Shown here: positions 33,743 through 43,582 of the stretch, piece by piece
Layout of the letters: each line of letters begins with the position of its first letter
Position numbering within the stretch: position 1 is the stretch's first letter
NCBI RefSeq assembly: GCF_020379485.1
Contig: NC_063447.1
Coordinates: 61,121,452-61,185,451, forward strand
Length of the DNA: 64,000 nucleotides
Source of the DNA: Brassica napus
Lineage: Eukaryota > Streptophyta > Magnoliopsida > Brassicales > Brassicaceae
Reading direction: 5' to 3'
Made by a program: the position numbers and the translations under genes
The notes under the pieces: model-generated
The model's input: only the letters and a program-made list of their open reading frames with translations
What the model was told of the DNA's origin: nothing
The model's database searches: none

Positions 33743-35468
33743 ATGGAACATCAAGGTTGGAATTTTGAGGAGAATTGCAACTTATCCAACAATAGGAGAT
33801 CATCTTTAAGGTATATTATGTTTAATCTAACTATTCATTTAGCGTTTAAAAAAAAAAATCTATATAATAGTATCTGAGTGTACATATTTGTAGGCCACAA
33901 GATGAACTAGTAGAGTTGTTATGGCGAGATGGGCAAGTGGTTCTGCAGAGCCAAACTAACAGAGAGCAAACCCAAGCCCAAACTGTGAAACATGATCATC
34001 ATCAAGAAACCCTAAGATCCCACACCTTTCTTGAGGATCAAGAAACCGTCTCTTGGTTACAATACCCTCCATATGAAGACCAATTCATAACCGACGGCTT
34101 CTCATCTCATTTCTTCTCAACCGGTAATCCCCTGGAGAGACCAGCCTCAGAGATGGTTAAGCACGAGGCCGGTCCTGACCCTCCTGATCAGGCCATGCCT
34201 CCTCCTATGTTTAGGTTACCGGATTCATCATCAAGTGTCAAGGAACTAGGAAAGGAACAATACTCGGTTGTGACCGTTGGACCGAGCAGCCAATCTCATA
34301 ACAATCTTGATGTCTCAGTGCGTCATGATCGGAGCAAAACTGTCAATGAAAGGCTTTACCATAACGCAGGTTCTTCATCAGGTGGCTCCTCTGGTTGCAG
34401 CTTTGGCAAGAACATCAAAGAAATGGCTGGTGTGCAAAGCATTACAACAGACCGTAAGAGAAAACATATAATGGACACTGATGAATATGCATCTCAACCA
34501 GATGTATGTTTTATTTTTTAGCTCATGATATTAAGTTCTTGAAACGTGTTTTCGTACATTGCTCATATTTCTTGAAACTTTTTACAGGTAATAGGTAACA
34601 AAACGAACCAACGACCAGGATCAACGGGCAGGAGTCGAGCAGCTGAAGTTCATAATCTCTCCGAAAGGGTACTTCATCGGTTCGTCTAAATATAATTATT
34701 TTGTCAAACAAAAGTCTATATATAATTATGTATGATATATAGTAATTAATGTTGGTAGATTGTGTACTCGGACAAAGATAAGAGATATAAACTGTTTTGT
34801 GTTAATTAAAATAGAGGAGAAGAGATAGGATCAATGAGAGAATGAAGACTTTGCAAGAACTAATACCTCACTGCACTAAAGTAAGTTACAAACTAGAAAA
34901 TGATTCGGAGATTCAAATTGAAAAACTTGTTATTAATTGGATTTGTTTTTTTTTTGGCAGACTGATAAAGCATCAATATTGGACGAAGCCATAGATTACA
35001 TGAAGTCACTTAAGTTACAACTTCAAGTTATGTGGATGGGGAATGGAATGGTTGCTGCTGCGACAGCTCCGATGATGCTCCCTGGCGTACAACCTCAGCC
35101 GTTCATCCGCCAGATGCAGAGCCCGGTACAGTTGCCTCGATTTCCGGTTATGAACAATCCCGGTATATTTTGTCAAAATCCGACACAAAACCAAGTTTTC
35201 TCCAATTGGTTTGATAGATACATTGGCGTATTCCCACAGATGCAGGCCGCGCCTCAGGTAAGGCTCATACGACGTAGACTATTTACTTGAGTGTTATTTG
35301 AGCATCAACGACGTCGTCTACTTTAGTGCTAAACGACTTATGATGATTTGACACGTTGTGGTTTGATATTATACGCAGCCGGTGGAGATGCTAAGATTTG
35401 GTTCTCAGGCGGGACAGCAAAGTCAACAACCGTCTGCGCCGACGAAGACCACCGACGGTTCTCGTTAG
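33743..35468 (+). CDS. PIF4: PIF4, phytochrome-interacting bHLH factor
   Basis: Six exons (33743-33810, 33894-34503, 34588-34668, 34815-34880, 34961-35257, 35379-35468) join in frame to 403 residues; the Arabidopsis protein is about 430. The N-terminus MEHQGWNFEENCNLS matches PIF4, and the active-phyB-binding motif ELLWRDGQVV follows. The middle is Ser/Pro-rich with FLEDQETVSWLQYP and GSSSGGSSGCSFGKNIKEM. The bHLH spans exons 3-5: RSRAAEVHNLSERRRRDRI, HCTKTDKASILDEAIDYMKSL. The basic region keeps the H-E-R residues that read the G-box. PIF4 is known to promote hypocotyl elongation in shade and warmth and to be degraded after phyB activation. A copia element begins 54 bp past the stop, so the 3' UTR is altered. 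Neighbours JUB1 and PAO2 support the assignment over PIF5. Confidence 0.95.
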
Positions 35469-35522
35469 AGCTACAAAACTGACGTTGCACTTTTCTTTTC
35501 TTCTTGGTTTATTTATATAGAT

Positions 35523-35851
35523 CGTAAAAATGAAGCAATAAGAAACAAGATGGTGGTTTAAGGTCTCAAGACAATGGAGATATCACTACAAGGGACAAAC
35601 ATGCATGGTTGTTTAAGGTCTCAAGACAATGGAGATACCACTACAAGGGACAAGCATGCATGGTGGGTTAAGGTCTCAAAACAATGGATTATTAGTTTAT
35701 CATATCTCATCTACCATTTACCATACTTGTAACCACTATATATATGAGATGTTCTCATAAGCAAATCAATCAAGTGAATAAGATTATTCTTCTTTACTCT
35801 CTCTCTCTTTCTCTCTCTCTTGTTCTTCACTATGTTCTTTAATTTCTAACA
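35523..35851 (+). repeat. 5' LTR of the copia element
   Basis: 329 bp, same length as the 3' LTR, with 5 mismatches between them. It begins CG where the 3' LTR begins TG, one of those mismatches, and ends CTAACA. It contains a 55 bp unit in 2.5 copies (ggtctcaagacaatgg at 35562, 35617 and 35672). A TATA-like stretch (ctatatatatgag) and a CT-rich tract near the right end suggest the LTR promoter and leader. A PBS, TGGTATCAGAGC (35852-35863), complementary to initiator tRNA-Met, follows directly. Confidence 0.93.
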
Positions 35852-35985
35852 TGGTATCAGAGCATCAAAGCTCTTGAACACCAAACTGCTTCCGCAAATC
35901 TATTCTATTCACCTTACTCTTTCACTTGTTTGGTTTACTTTCTTCAGAATCTCTTTCATTTTCTTTTACCCAGTAGCAAGCAAAG

Positions 35986-38085
35986 ATGGAGCAACACCAG
36001 CTAGTGAGGATTCCAGTCACCCTGAAGGGTCCTAACTACATTACTTGGTCGAGATTGACCAGGACAGCTCTTGGAGGAAGAGGTCTATGGGAGCACATCA
36101 CCACAAGTGAGGCCCCAAGACAAATCACCCAAGGAGAAGATGGCAAGGAGGTTGTATTGGTAGATGAAGGCAAATGGGGTCAGGAGGATCTCATGGTGCT
36201 GTCTATCTTGCAAGGCTCACTTGATACTCCTATCATGGAGTCTTACTCACACTGTGAGACTGCAAAGAAGCTATGGGATACCTTATACAAGGTATATGGC
36301 AACACTTCAAACCTCACCAGAATATTTGAGGTTAAGAGGGCAATCAACAACTTGCACCAAGAGGAGATGGACTTCACCAAACACCTTGGAAAGTACAGCC
36401 AGTTGTGGTCTGAACTTGAGATGTTGAGACCAAGTACCATTGATCCTAGTACACTAGAAGAGAGGCGTGAGCAAGACAAGGTCTTTGGATTGCTTCTCAC
36501 ACTCAACCCAAGCTTCAATGATGTACTTAAACACATATTGAGAGCTAAAGAGCTTCCAAGCTATGATGATGTGTGTGCTCAACTTTGGAAGGAGCTAGGC
36601 TCAGATGGTCTCTTTGGTGGAAAAGAGGAGCTGTCTATGGCAAACAAAGCTGAGAAGATGGAGAGTGCTTCAGGCAACAAAGCACACTTCAAATCAAGAA
36701 GAGGAGGAGACAAGTCTGTGACTTGTGAGCACTGCAAGAATCTAGGCCACTCCAAAACCAATTGTTGGATCCTCCATCCTCACCTCAGACCTGCTTCAAC
36801 CAACAGATACAACCAGGCCAAAGCACATGAAGCAAGAGCTCATGAAACCACAATATCAGGCTCCATGCACATAGGAGAAGATGGAAGAGCTATGATCTCA
36901 ACCACCCACACTGGTGGATCCACATCCCATGCCATGTCTCAGCCATCCCCTGATGATGCCTTCATCCGCAAGTCAGACATTGAAGCGCTTATCAAGGCTA
37001 TCAATGCAAACTCTGGTAACATCAGTGTCAATGCTTTAAATTCTATTCACAGTGCTTCACATACTACTAGACCTTTGATCATTGATTCTGGAGCTTCTCA
37101 TCATATGATTAGGGATGCTAGACTGATTAGTGATGTTAAACCTGCTCTAGGGAGTGTAGTGATTGCTAATGGTGATAGAATTCCAATTGAAGGAGTAGGA
37201 AACTTGAAACTGTTTGATAAGGAGTCTCAAGCTTTTTATATGCCTACTTTCACATCCAACTTATTATCTGTCAAGAGAGCAACCAATGATTTAAATTGTA
37301 ATGTTATTTTCAGTCCTAATGATGTGTGCTTTCAGGATATTAAGACCAGGAAGATGCTGGGAAAGGGTGTGAGCAAGGGAGAGCTTTACTTGCTTGAAAA
37401 CACCAAGCTTTCAGATTTATCTTGTGCTTTCAATTCTGCTTCTGTGTTAGCTAGTGATGTTTTATGGCATGCTAGATTAGGTCATCCTCATTCTCGTGCA
37501 TTAGGATTGATGTTACCTAATCTATCTTTAAAGAATGGAAGTTGTGAGGCTTGTATTCTTGGTAAACATCAGAGATCTGTTTTCCTTAATTCTAAGACTA
37601 TTTATGAAAATTGCTTTGATCTTGTGCACTCTGATGTTTGGACAGCACCTTGTGTGTCTAGGGAGAACCATAAATATTTTGTTACATTCATAGATGAAAA
37701 ATCAAAATATACATGGATCACCTTGATTCAAACTAAAGATAGAGTTTTAGAAGCTTTTATTAACTTCCAAAACTATGTATCTAACCATTTCAATTCCAAG
37801 ATCAAAATTTTTAGGTCTGATAATGGCGGGGAATACACAAGCACTGCTTTCAAACATCACTTAGCAAAACATGGCATAATCCATCAAACAAGTTGCCCAT
37901 ACACACCACAACAGAATGGAGTTGCTGAAAGGAAGAATCGCCACCTTATGGAGGTTGCAAGGAGCATGATGTTCCATACCAATGTTCCAAAGAGGTTCTG
38001 GGGAGATGCTGTGGTCTCAGCATGTTATTTGATCAACAGGATCCCCACCAAAGTCCTCCAAGATATCTCTCCTTTTCAGGATTAA
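35986..38085 (+). CDS. Copia gag-protease-integrase (broken polyprotein, part 1)
   Basis: A 699-residue frame. Residues 1-240 are a copia-type gag (LKGPNYITWSRLTRTAL near the start; KKLWDTLYKVYG). A CCHC zinc knuckle CEHCKNLGHSKTNC lies near residues 246-260, and the aspartic protease site DSGASHH near residue 367. The pre-integrase zinc motif starts at WHARLGHPHS near 493. The integrase shows the first Asp in HSDVW near 547, the second in RSDNGGEY near 610, and the Glu in NGVAERKNRH near 645. The frame stops at TAA 38083-38085, in the integrase C-terminal part, because of small indels. It is a transposon protein and not a plant gene. The first ATG after the PBS leader was taken as start. Confidence 0.85.
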   Translation: MEQHQLVRIPVTLKGPNYITWSRLTRTALGGRGLWEHITTSEAPRQITQGEDGKEVVLVDEGKWGQEDLMVLSILQGSLDTPIMESYSHCETAKKLWDTLYKVYGNTSNLTRIFEVKRAINNLHQEEMDFTKHLGKYSQLWSELEMLRPSTIDPSTLEERREQDKVFGLLLTLNPSFNDVLKHILRAKELPSYDDVCAQLWKELGSDGLFGGKEELSMANKAEKMESASGNKAHFKSRRGGDKSVTCEHCKNLGHSKTNCWILHPHLRPASTNRYNQAKAHEARAHETTISGSMHIGEDGRAMISTTHTGGSTSHAMSQPSPDDAFIRKSDIEALIKAINANSGNISVNALNSIHSASHTTRPLIIDSGASHHMIRDARLISDVKPALGSVVIANGDRIPIEGVGNLKLFDKESQAFYMPTFTSNLLSVKRATNDLNCNVIFSPNDVCFQDIKTRKMLGKGVSKGELYLLENTKLSDLSCAFNSASVLASDVLWHARLGHPHSRALGLMLPNLSLKNGSCEACILGKHQRSVFLNSKTIYENCFDLVHSDVWTAPCVSRENHKYFVTFIDEKSKYTWITLIQTKDRVLEAFINFQNYVSNHFNSKIKIFRSDNGGEYTSTAFKHHLAKHGIIHQTSCPYTPQQNGVAERKNRHLMEVARSMMFHTNVPKRFWGDAVVSACYLINRIPTKVLQDISPFQD

Positions 38086-38110
38086 ACAAAATAAAACCTC
38101 AATTGATCAC

Positions 38111-40354
38111 TTGCGTGTTTTTGGGTGTGTGTGCTATGTCTTGATACCAGGGGAACAGAGAAACAAGCTTGAAGCCAAGAGTGCCAAAGGCATGTTCATA
38201 GGATATACTCATGCGCAGAAGGGGTACAAGTGCTACATACCTGAATCAAGAAGAGTTATGGTCTCAAGGGATGTTAAGTTTGTGGAATCAAAGGGATACT
38301 ATGATGAGAAGAATTGGGACAGTCTTCAGGATCTCCCACAAGGATCTTCAGATAGGGCAAACAACTTGAGAATCATTCTGGAAAACCTAGGCATCAGCCA
38401 GCCTCAAACAAGTGGCATACCGAGCACTTCACCTATACCTCCAGTTGTGGATGAAGCTGCATCAGTTGAAGAAGCAGTCCATCCTGATCATGAGGGGGGA
38501 AATCAACCTAATTTGCAAATCCATGAAGAAGCTATCATCCATCAGGAAGCTATCCATGAAGAAGCTATCCATGACGAAGCCATCCACGAGAAAGCTATCC
38601 AAGAAGAAGTTGTTAATGATCAAGATGGAATGCAACAAGAAGTTCAACCATTAAGGAGGAGTACAAGGGTGAAGAAACCATCTCAGTGGATGGACACCAA
38701 AGTATACTTCAACAACAATGCAGTAGCTCATCCTATCCAAGCAACATGTTCTTTTGCGAGACTATCTGAAGAGCATGTAGTCTTCATCAGCAACCTGGAT
38801 CAAGAGTATGTACCAAAGACTTATGAAGAAGCCATGAAGCATGAAGAATGGAGAGATTCAGTTGGGGATGAAGTTGGTGCCATGATCAAGAATGATACTT
38901 GGTATGAAACTGAGCTCCCCAAAGGAAAGAAAGCTGTTACAAGCCGTCTACTCTTCACCATCAAGTACCTTGCCAATGGGAAACCAGAAAGAAAGAAAAC
39001 AAGGCTAGTTGCAAGAGGATACACCCAAGTCTATGGAGAAGACTATCTCGATACATTTGCACCAGTAGCTAAACTCCACACCATAAGGATTCTACTCTCA
39101 TTGGCAGTGAACTTGGAATGGGATTTATGGCAGATGGATGTCAAGAATGCTTTTCTTCAAGGAGAGCTGGAGGATGAGGTTTACATGAGGCCACCTCCGG
39201 GTATGGAAGACATGGTCAAGCCAGGGAATGTCCTAAGGTTGAAGAAAGCAATCTATGGATTAAAACAGTCACCAAGGGCTTGGTACCACAAACTGAGTAC
39301 AACTCTCAATGGAAGAGGGTTTGTAAAATCAGAAGCTGATCATACACTCTTCACACTCACAAGCAAGCAAGGAATTGTGGTGATTCTTATTTATGTAGAT
39401 GATATTATCATCACAGGAAGTGACAAGGAAGGTATTATCTCAACCAAAGTATTTCTTAAGTCTACTTTTGATATTAAAGATTTGGGTGAGCTAAAGTACT
39501 TTCTAGGGATAGAAATATGCCGCTCTAAAGAGGGGCTTTTCTTATCTCAAAGGAAGTACACACTTGATCTTTTGAATGAGGCAGGAAAGCTTGGAGCGAG
39601 AGTAGCCAAGACTCCACTAGAAGATGGGTATAAGGTGTTGCGTGAGGGGGAGATTGAAGATAAGCCTTATGCTGACGTTAAACACTATAGAAGAATGGTA
39701 GGAAAGCTGATATACCTCACCATCACCAGGCCTGATGTATGCTTTGCAGTTAACCAAGTAAGCCAGAATATGCAAGCTCCCAAGATACACCATTGGAACA
39801 TGGTTGAAAGGATCCTAAGATACCTAAGAGAGGCGCCAGGGCAAGGAGTGTGGATGGGATGCAACAAAAATACAGAGATAGTTGGGTATTGTGATGCTGA
39901 TTGGGCAGGAGACAGAGTGGATAGGAGATCCACTACCGGTTATTGTACATTCATTGGAGGCAATCTTGTCACTTGGAAGAGCAAGAAACAGAAGATAGTG
40001 TCATGCTCAAGTGCTGAAGCTGAATATAGGGCAATGAGGAAGCTCACTAGTGAGTTGATTTGGATCAGAAACCTACTTCAAGACTTTGGTATAGAGACAT
40101 CAACTCCAATCACCATGCATTGTGATAATCAAGCGGCAATACACATAGCCTCCAACAATGTGTTCCATGAGAGGACTAAACACATTGAGGTGGATTGTCA
40201 TAAAGTTAGGCAAGCAGTGGAACAAAGGATCATCTTACCCTGCTATACAAGAAGTGAGGATCAACTAGCTGATATCTTCACCAAGGCTGCAAGCACCAAG
40301 GTTTGCGAGTTCATACATTCCAAGTTAGGACTCGTAGATTTTTCATCACACTGA
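38111..40354 (+). CDS. Copia integrase tail-RT-RNase H (broken polyprotein, part 2)
   Basis: A 747-residue continuation in a different frame. It begins with the integrase tail (RVFGCVCYVLIP), then a linker with short EEAIH-type repeats at 38524-38610. Reverse transcriptase follows from about residue 235 (YEEAMKHEEWRDSV, LVARGYTQVYGEDY, AIYGLKQSPRAWY) with the catalytic YVDDIIITG near residue 428. RNase H shows GYCDADWAGD near 592 and KHIEVDCHKVR near 690. It has no ATG of its own (the frame opens at a TTG), so it would need the upstream frame to be translated. Two single-base losses in about 25 bp around 38080-38103 would explain the break. Confidence 0.85.
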   Translation: MRVFGCVCYVLIPGEQRNKLEAKSAKGMFIGYTHAQKGYKCYIPESRRVMVSRDVKFVESKGYYDEKNWDSLQDLPQGSSDRANNLRIILENLGISQPQTSGIPSTSPIPPVVDEAASVEEAVHPDHEGGNQPNLQIHEEAIIHQEAIHEEAIHDEAIHEKAIQEEVVNDQDGMQQEVQPLRRSTRVKKPSQWMDTKVYFNNNAVAHPIQATCSFARLSEEHVVFISNLDQEYVPKTYEEAMKHEEWRDSVGDEVGAMIKNDTWYETELPKGKKAVTSRLLFTIKYLANGKPERKKTRLVARGYTQVYGEDYLDTFAPVAKLHTIRILLSLAVNLEWDLWQMDVKNAFLQGELEDEVYMRPPPGMEDMVKPGNVLRLKKAIYGLKQSPRAWYHKLSTTLNGRGFVKSEADHTLFTLTSKQGIVVILIYVDDIIITGSDKEGIISTKVFLKSTFDIKDLGELKYFLGIEICRSKEGLFLSQRKYTLDLLNEAGKLGARVAKTPLEDGYKVLREGEIEDKPYADVKHYRRMVGKLIYLTITRPDVCFAVNQVSQNMQAPKIHHWNMVERILRYLREAPGQGVWMGCNKNTEIVGYCDADWAGDRVDRRSTTGYCTFIGGNLVTWKSKKQKIVSCSSAEAEYRAMRKLTSELIWIRNLLQDFGIETSTPITMHCDNQAAIHIASNNVFHERTKHIEVDCHKVRQAVEQRIILPCYTRSEDQLADIFTKAASTKVCEFIHSKLGLVDFSSH

Positions 40355-40497
40355 TCCTCTTAGTCATGAAGTGTTCTACTCTTTTTCCTTGGCTTGGTTT
40401 TTATCCCATGAGGTTTTTCCAAGCTAAAGGTTTTAATGAGGGAATGCTTCATGGTTTCCAAGCTTGACCAGTTCCTATAGTCAAGCTTGAGGGGGAG

Positions 40498-40826
40498 TGT
40501 AAAAATGAAGCAATAAGAAACAAGATGGTGGTTTAAGGTCTCAAGACAATGGAGATACCACTACAAGGGACAAACATGCATGGTTGGTTAAGGTCTCAAT
40601 ACAATGGAGATACCACTACAAGGGACAAGCATGCATGGTGGGTTAAGGTCTCAAAACAATGGATTATTAGTTTATCATATCTCATCTACCATTTACCATA
40701 CTTGTAACCACTATATATATGAAATGTTCTCATAAGCAAATCAATCAAGTGAATAAGATTATTCTTCTTTACTCTCTCTCTCTTTCTCTCTCTCTTGTTC
40801 TTCACTATGTTCTTTAATTTCTAACA
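40498..40826 (+). repeat. 3' LTR of the copia element
   Basis: 329 bp beginning TGTAAAAATG right after the polypurine tract and ending CTAACA before the target duplication tagat. Five differences from the 5' LTR. It would supply the polyadenylation signal of the element, and possibly also that of PIF4 read-through transcripts. Confidence 0.93.
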
Positions 40827-40907
40827 TAGATAACCTTATGAACATGATTAAAACGTTATTTCTGTTAATGCGAGTTTATGTACGTTTAATTTTTGTCAAA
40901 ATGAGAT

Positions 40908-41060
40908 GAGCTTTTTGTAATTCTGTAGAACCTTTTTTTTTTTGTAAAATGGCATTATTTCTGTAGAACCTTTAAAAGTAAATAAAATACATGTTTTTGT
41001 AAAATTCTGTAGAACCTTTAAAAGTAAAATACATGTTTTTTTGTAATTCTGTGGATTTGT
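40908..41060 (+). repeat. Local repeats of a TTCTGTAGAACC segment
   Basis: Variants of TTTTTGTAATTCTGTAGAACC occur near 40913, 40961, 41001 and 41038, two of them followed by TTTAAAAGTAAA and ACATGTTTTT. The first is followed by a T11-G tract. It looks like serial local duplication just beyond the copia insertion. Confidence 0.7.
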
Positions 41061-41437
41061 CCAAGTAGTTGAAAATATTTTCCACAACCTCGTATCATAC
41101 CCGTAGAATTGTTTTCTTGATAAGTAGCTAAACCATCATAACATACATTTCGTTTTTTGATCAAAGAAATTATATCTGATGTTAGAAAAAAAATCACAGA
41201 AACTATATCTAGCTAGGATTCCATTATCAAATGCATACTAATGATTATTAATCAAACACAAGCTATGCTTTATGATCAAACATAATCAAACACAAGCTCT
41301 TCTTAGAAGTACATAGAGATAGAGATCTGGTCGGAGTTTGATAACTTGTTAACGTTGTATGACGTCATATTGTTCGTAAGATATGCTTTTATTTTCTTTT
41401 TGCCGAATGTTCAATTATAGGGATGGAAAAGGCAAGT

Positions 41438-42179
41438 AAGTTTATGAACAACACGAGGCTCTCTCTCTTATCTCTCTCAAATATTTTAGAGAGAGAGTGC
41501 TCATTTAGTGTTTTGCCGGCGGTTCCTTTTTCCGGCAATGTCTCCCGAAGTTCGGGCTTATGACTCTGGCAAGAGATGGCTTTTTAGCATCTTCTTGGCC
41601 GGCTCTGACTCTGGCAAGAGGTGGCTCTCTTAGCACCTTCTTGGCCGGCTCCGTGCGACTATCCGCTCATCTCCGATGTAGTTCGCTTTTTAGATCCGAG
41701 TCTTTTCCAGTCTTGGTTTTTTAAAAGTTGCTTTTGCACTAGTTAGTTTCCTGTGACGATCTTCCATTGTTGAGCTTCAGTCTAGTGGAGTTTGGTGATG
41801 GTTTTGTTTCGGTTGAGTCTCTCTATTTGCTCGGCAAACTTGTGCTTGTCATCGTCTTTCGTCGTCTTTGTTCCGTTAAATCTTAAGCTTCCTGTTTCTG
41901 GTAAGCTTCCGGTGGAGTGCTCGATTGGTCGGGCCGGCGGTGAAATCAAGTCGGTGGAATGAGGATGTCTCTGCTTGTGAGCCACATGTTTCCCTTTTGC
42001 TTCGCAATGCAACACGTGGCTATATGCTGATCATGAGTTGTCCTCTTCACCTTATAGGCTTTTGTTCGGCCTCAGTTGTTACCTTTCGTCTGGGTCTTGC
42101 TCTTTTGGCCCCATATGTATTTGCATTTGTTTACTGTTGGTTTTTAATAATATATATACGAGATGAAAAAAAAAAAAAA
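41438..42179 (+). mobile_element. Retroposed segment with poly(A) and 16 bp target duplication
   Basis: A perfect 16 bp duplication GATGGAAAAGGCAAGT lies at 41422-41437 and 42180-42195. The 742 bp between it ends in about 15 A, the hallmark of LINE-type target-primed insertion. The body is GC-richer than its surroundings, is rich in CT at its start, and holds an internal tandem duplication of about 50 bp (gactctggcaagag at about 41563 and 41608; cttcttggccggct follows each). No long frame or RT motif is visible, so it may be an internally deleted LINE or a retrocopied RNA. Open frames at 41782-42206 look accidental. Confidence 0.85.
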
Positions 42180-42195
42180 GATGGAAAAGGCAAGT

Positions 42196-42938
42196 CTCAC
42201 ATGTGAAGGAGCAGTTTCCAATGAATGTCATCTGTCATTTATCAAACATCGACATTTTAGGATTTTAGTCATGTGCTCCACTGGTAAGAATCCATTTTAG
42301 CAATAATTGAGTAAAATATCTTAGATATTTCCTTGTGCATTGTTTATTTGAAAAAATGTTACTGAATAAGTCACATTGTTTGATATGTTTACTGAACTAT
42401 ATAGTTTGATATGTTCACCGATTGCTTTAACTCGTTTTCCCACAAAGTGTACAAATTAAACTTTTATATGTATGTAATCATAAGAACAACCTGCGGGTTT
42501 GGATTTTAGTTTTGAAATAATCTATACTTAAATCCTTTAACACATCCACATAACCAGGAGTTGTCCAAGACCGTCTTTTAGTTAATTTTACTGTCACCTA
42601 TTGACTTTTTGTTCTGGGAAGAAAAAGACACTGTTCAGTATATGGAAATGGAATAAAGAAAATGGTATGATTTACGAGTATGCATAACGATGTGAGTTTA
42701 TCATGGCGCACATGTGAGTTAATACGATTTGGAGAGGATTGAATGTTTGTATAACGATGGATTTTCACACTATACCGGTGACTTATTTACCTCTTTGCTG
42801 TACCAATTGGAATTGATTCTTTACAGTACAAACATGTAACCAATGACAGCTTCTAGAAACCTCAACTGTAGAGTCATAGCAAGCGTAAATTAAATACACA
42901 ATGTGCATTGGAAATTATTTTTTAATTTTTCATATGTC
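42196..42938. other. Intergenic
   Basis: No gene or element recognised. Confidence 0.4.
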
Positions 42939-42947
42939 AGTTTGTAT

Positions 42948-43582
42948 TAGGGCTGGGCACAATTACTTGTTAGTTGGCTCGTACTCACTACTTGATCGAT
43001 ACTTGACTCGTAAAGTCGAGTACTCGGTTTGGCCAAGTCGAGTATCAAGTAATCTATTTAAACTACTTGCAAGTATAAAACAAATATTAAGTATTCAAAT
43101 CAAAGTAACTACTTGGCGTTGTTTGGTTTGTTACTCGTTTTTGTTGATGATCAAATTTACATTTTTAAATCATAGTAAAATAACTTGTTTATATTTCTAT
43201 TTTCATAAGTTAATCAAACATATGTGATATATTTTGACGTTTTTTTCTTTCTTAGATATTATATTTCTCAAATTGACTAAAATATAGAAAAACAATGAAA
43301 TATTCTGTATGCATAATATACTTACTTAGTTTTGAATTTCGATGAATTAGCAAAAAAAATTACAAATAATTATTAAAAACTTGCAAATAATTATTTACAA
43401 GTAACAAGTAATAAAACACGTCAAGTAACTTGCAAGTCCGTCAATTTTTAGCAAGTATAATTGAAATTGTAAGTACTCGTTTTTAGCAAACCAAGTACAA
43501 ATAATTTTTTTACTACTCATATAAACCCAGCCGAGTGCCAAGTATATCAAAAATACCAAGTACCCAGCTTGTGCCTACCCCT
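42948..43582. mobile_element. Mutator-like non-autonomous element
   Basis: Ends AGGGCTGGGCACAA and, reversed, AGGGGTAGGCACAA match at 12 of 14 positions. Flanking 9-mers agtttgtat (42939-42947) and ggtttgtat (43583-43591) match at 8 of 9. The interior is built from ACTTG, ACTCG, CAAGTA and AAGTAC phrases and has no gene. This is the same architecture as 12694-13376, with a different interior phrase. Confidence 0.82.

Larger units (their letters stand above)
35523..40826 (+). mobile_element. Ty1/copia LTR retrotransposon in the PIF4 3' flank
   Basis: A complete-looking 5304 bp element: LTRs at 35523-35851 and 40498-40826, 5 bp target duplication tagat (35518-35522 and 40827-40831), PBS for initiator tRNA-Met at 35852-35863, and polypurine tract gagggggag at 40489-40497. 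The gag-pol order is gag, protease, integrase, RT, RNase H, which is copia rather than gypsy. LTRs differ at 5 of 329 sites, about 1.5 percent, so the insertion is recent; under commonly used plant rates that is somewhere around 0.5-1 million years (inference). It lies in the same orientation as PIF4 and starts 54 bp after the PIF4 stop. The coding region is broken once between integrase and RT. Confidence 0.95.

Noticed and set aside
38462..38647. Minus-strand frame with repeated MDSFF-type peptide
   Set aside because: Antisense of the EEAIH-type repeats in the copia polyprotein.
41782..42206. Overlapping frames in the retroposed segment
   Set aside because: No homology recognised; the plus-strand frame runs through the A tail into the target duplication.
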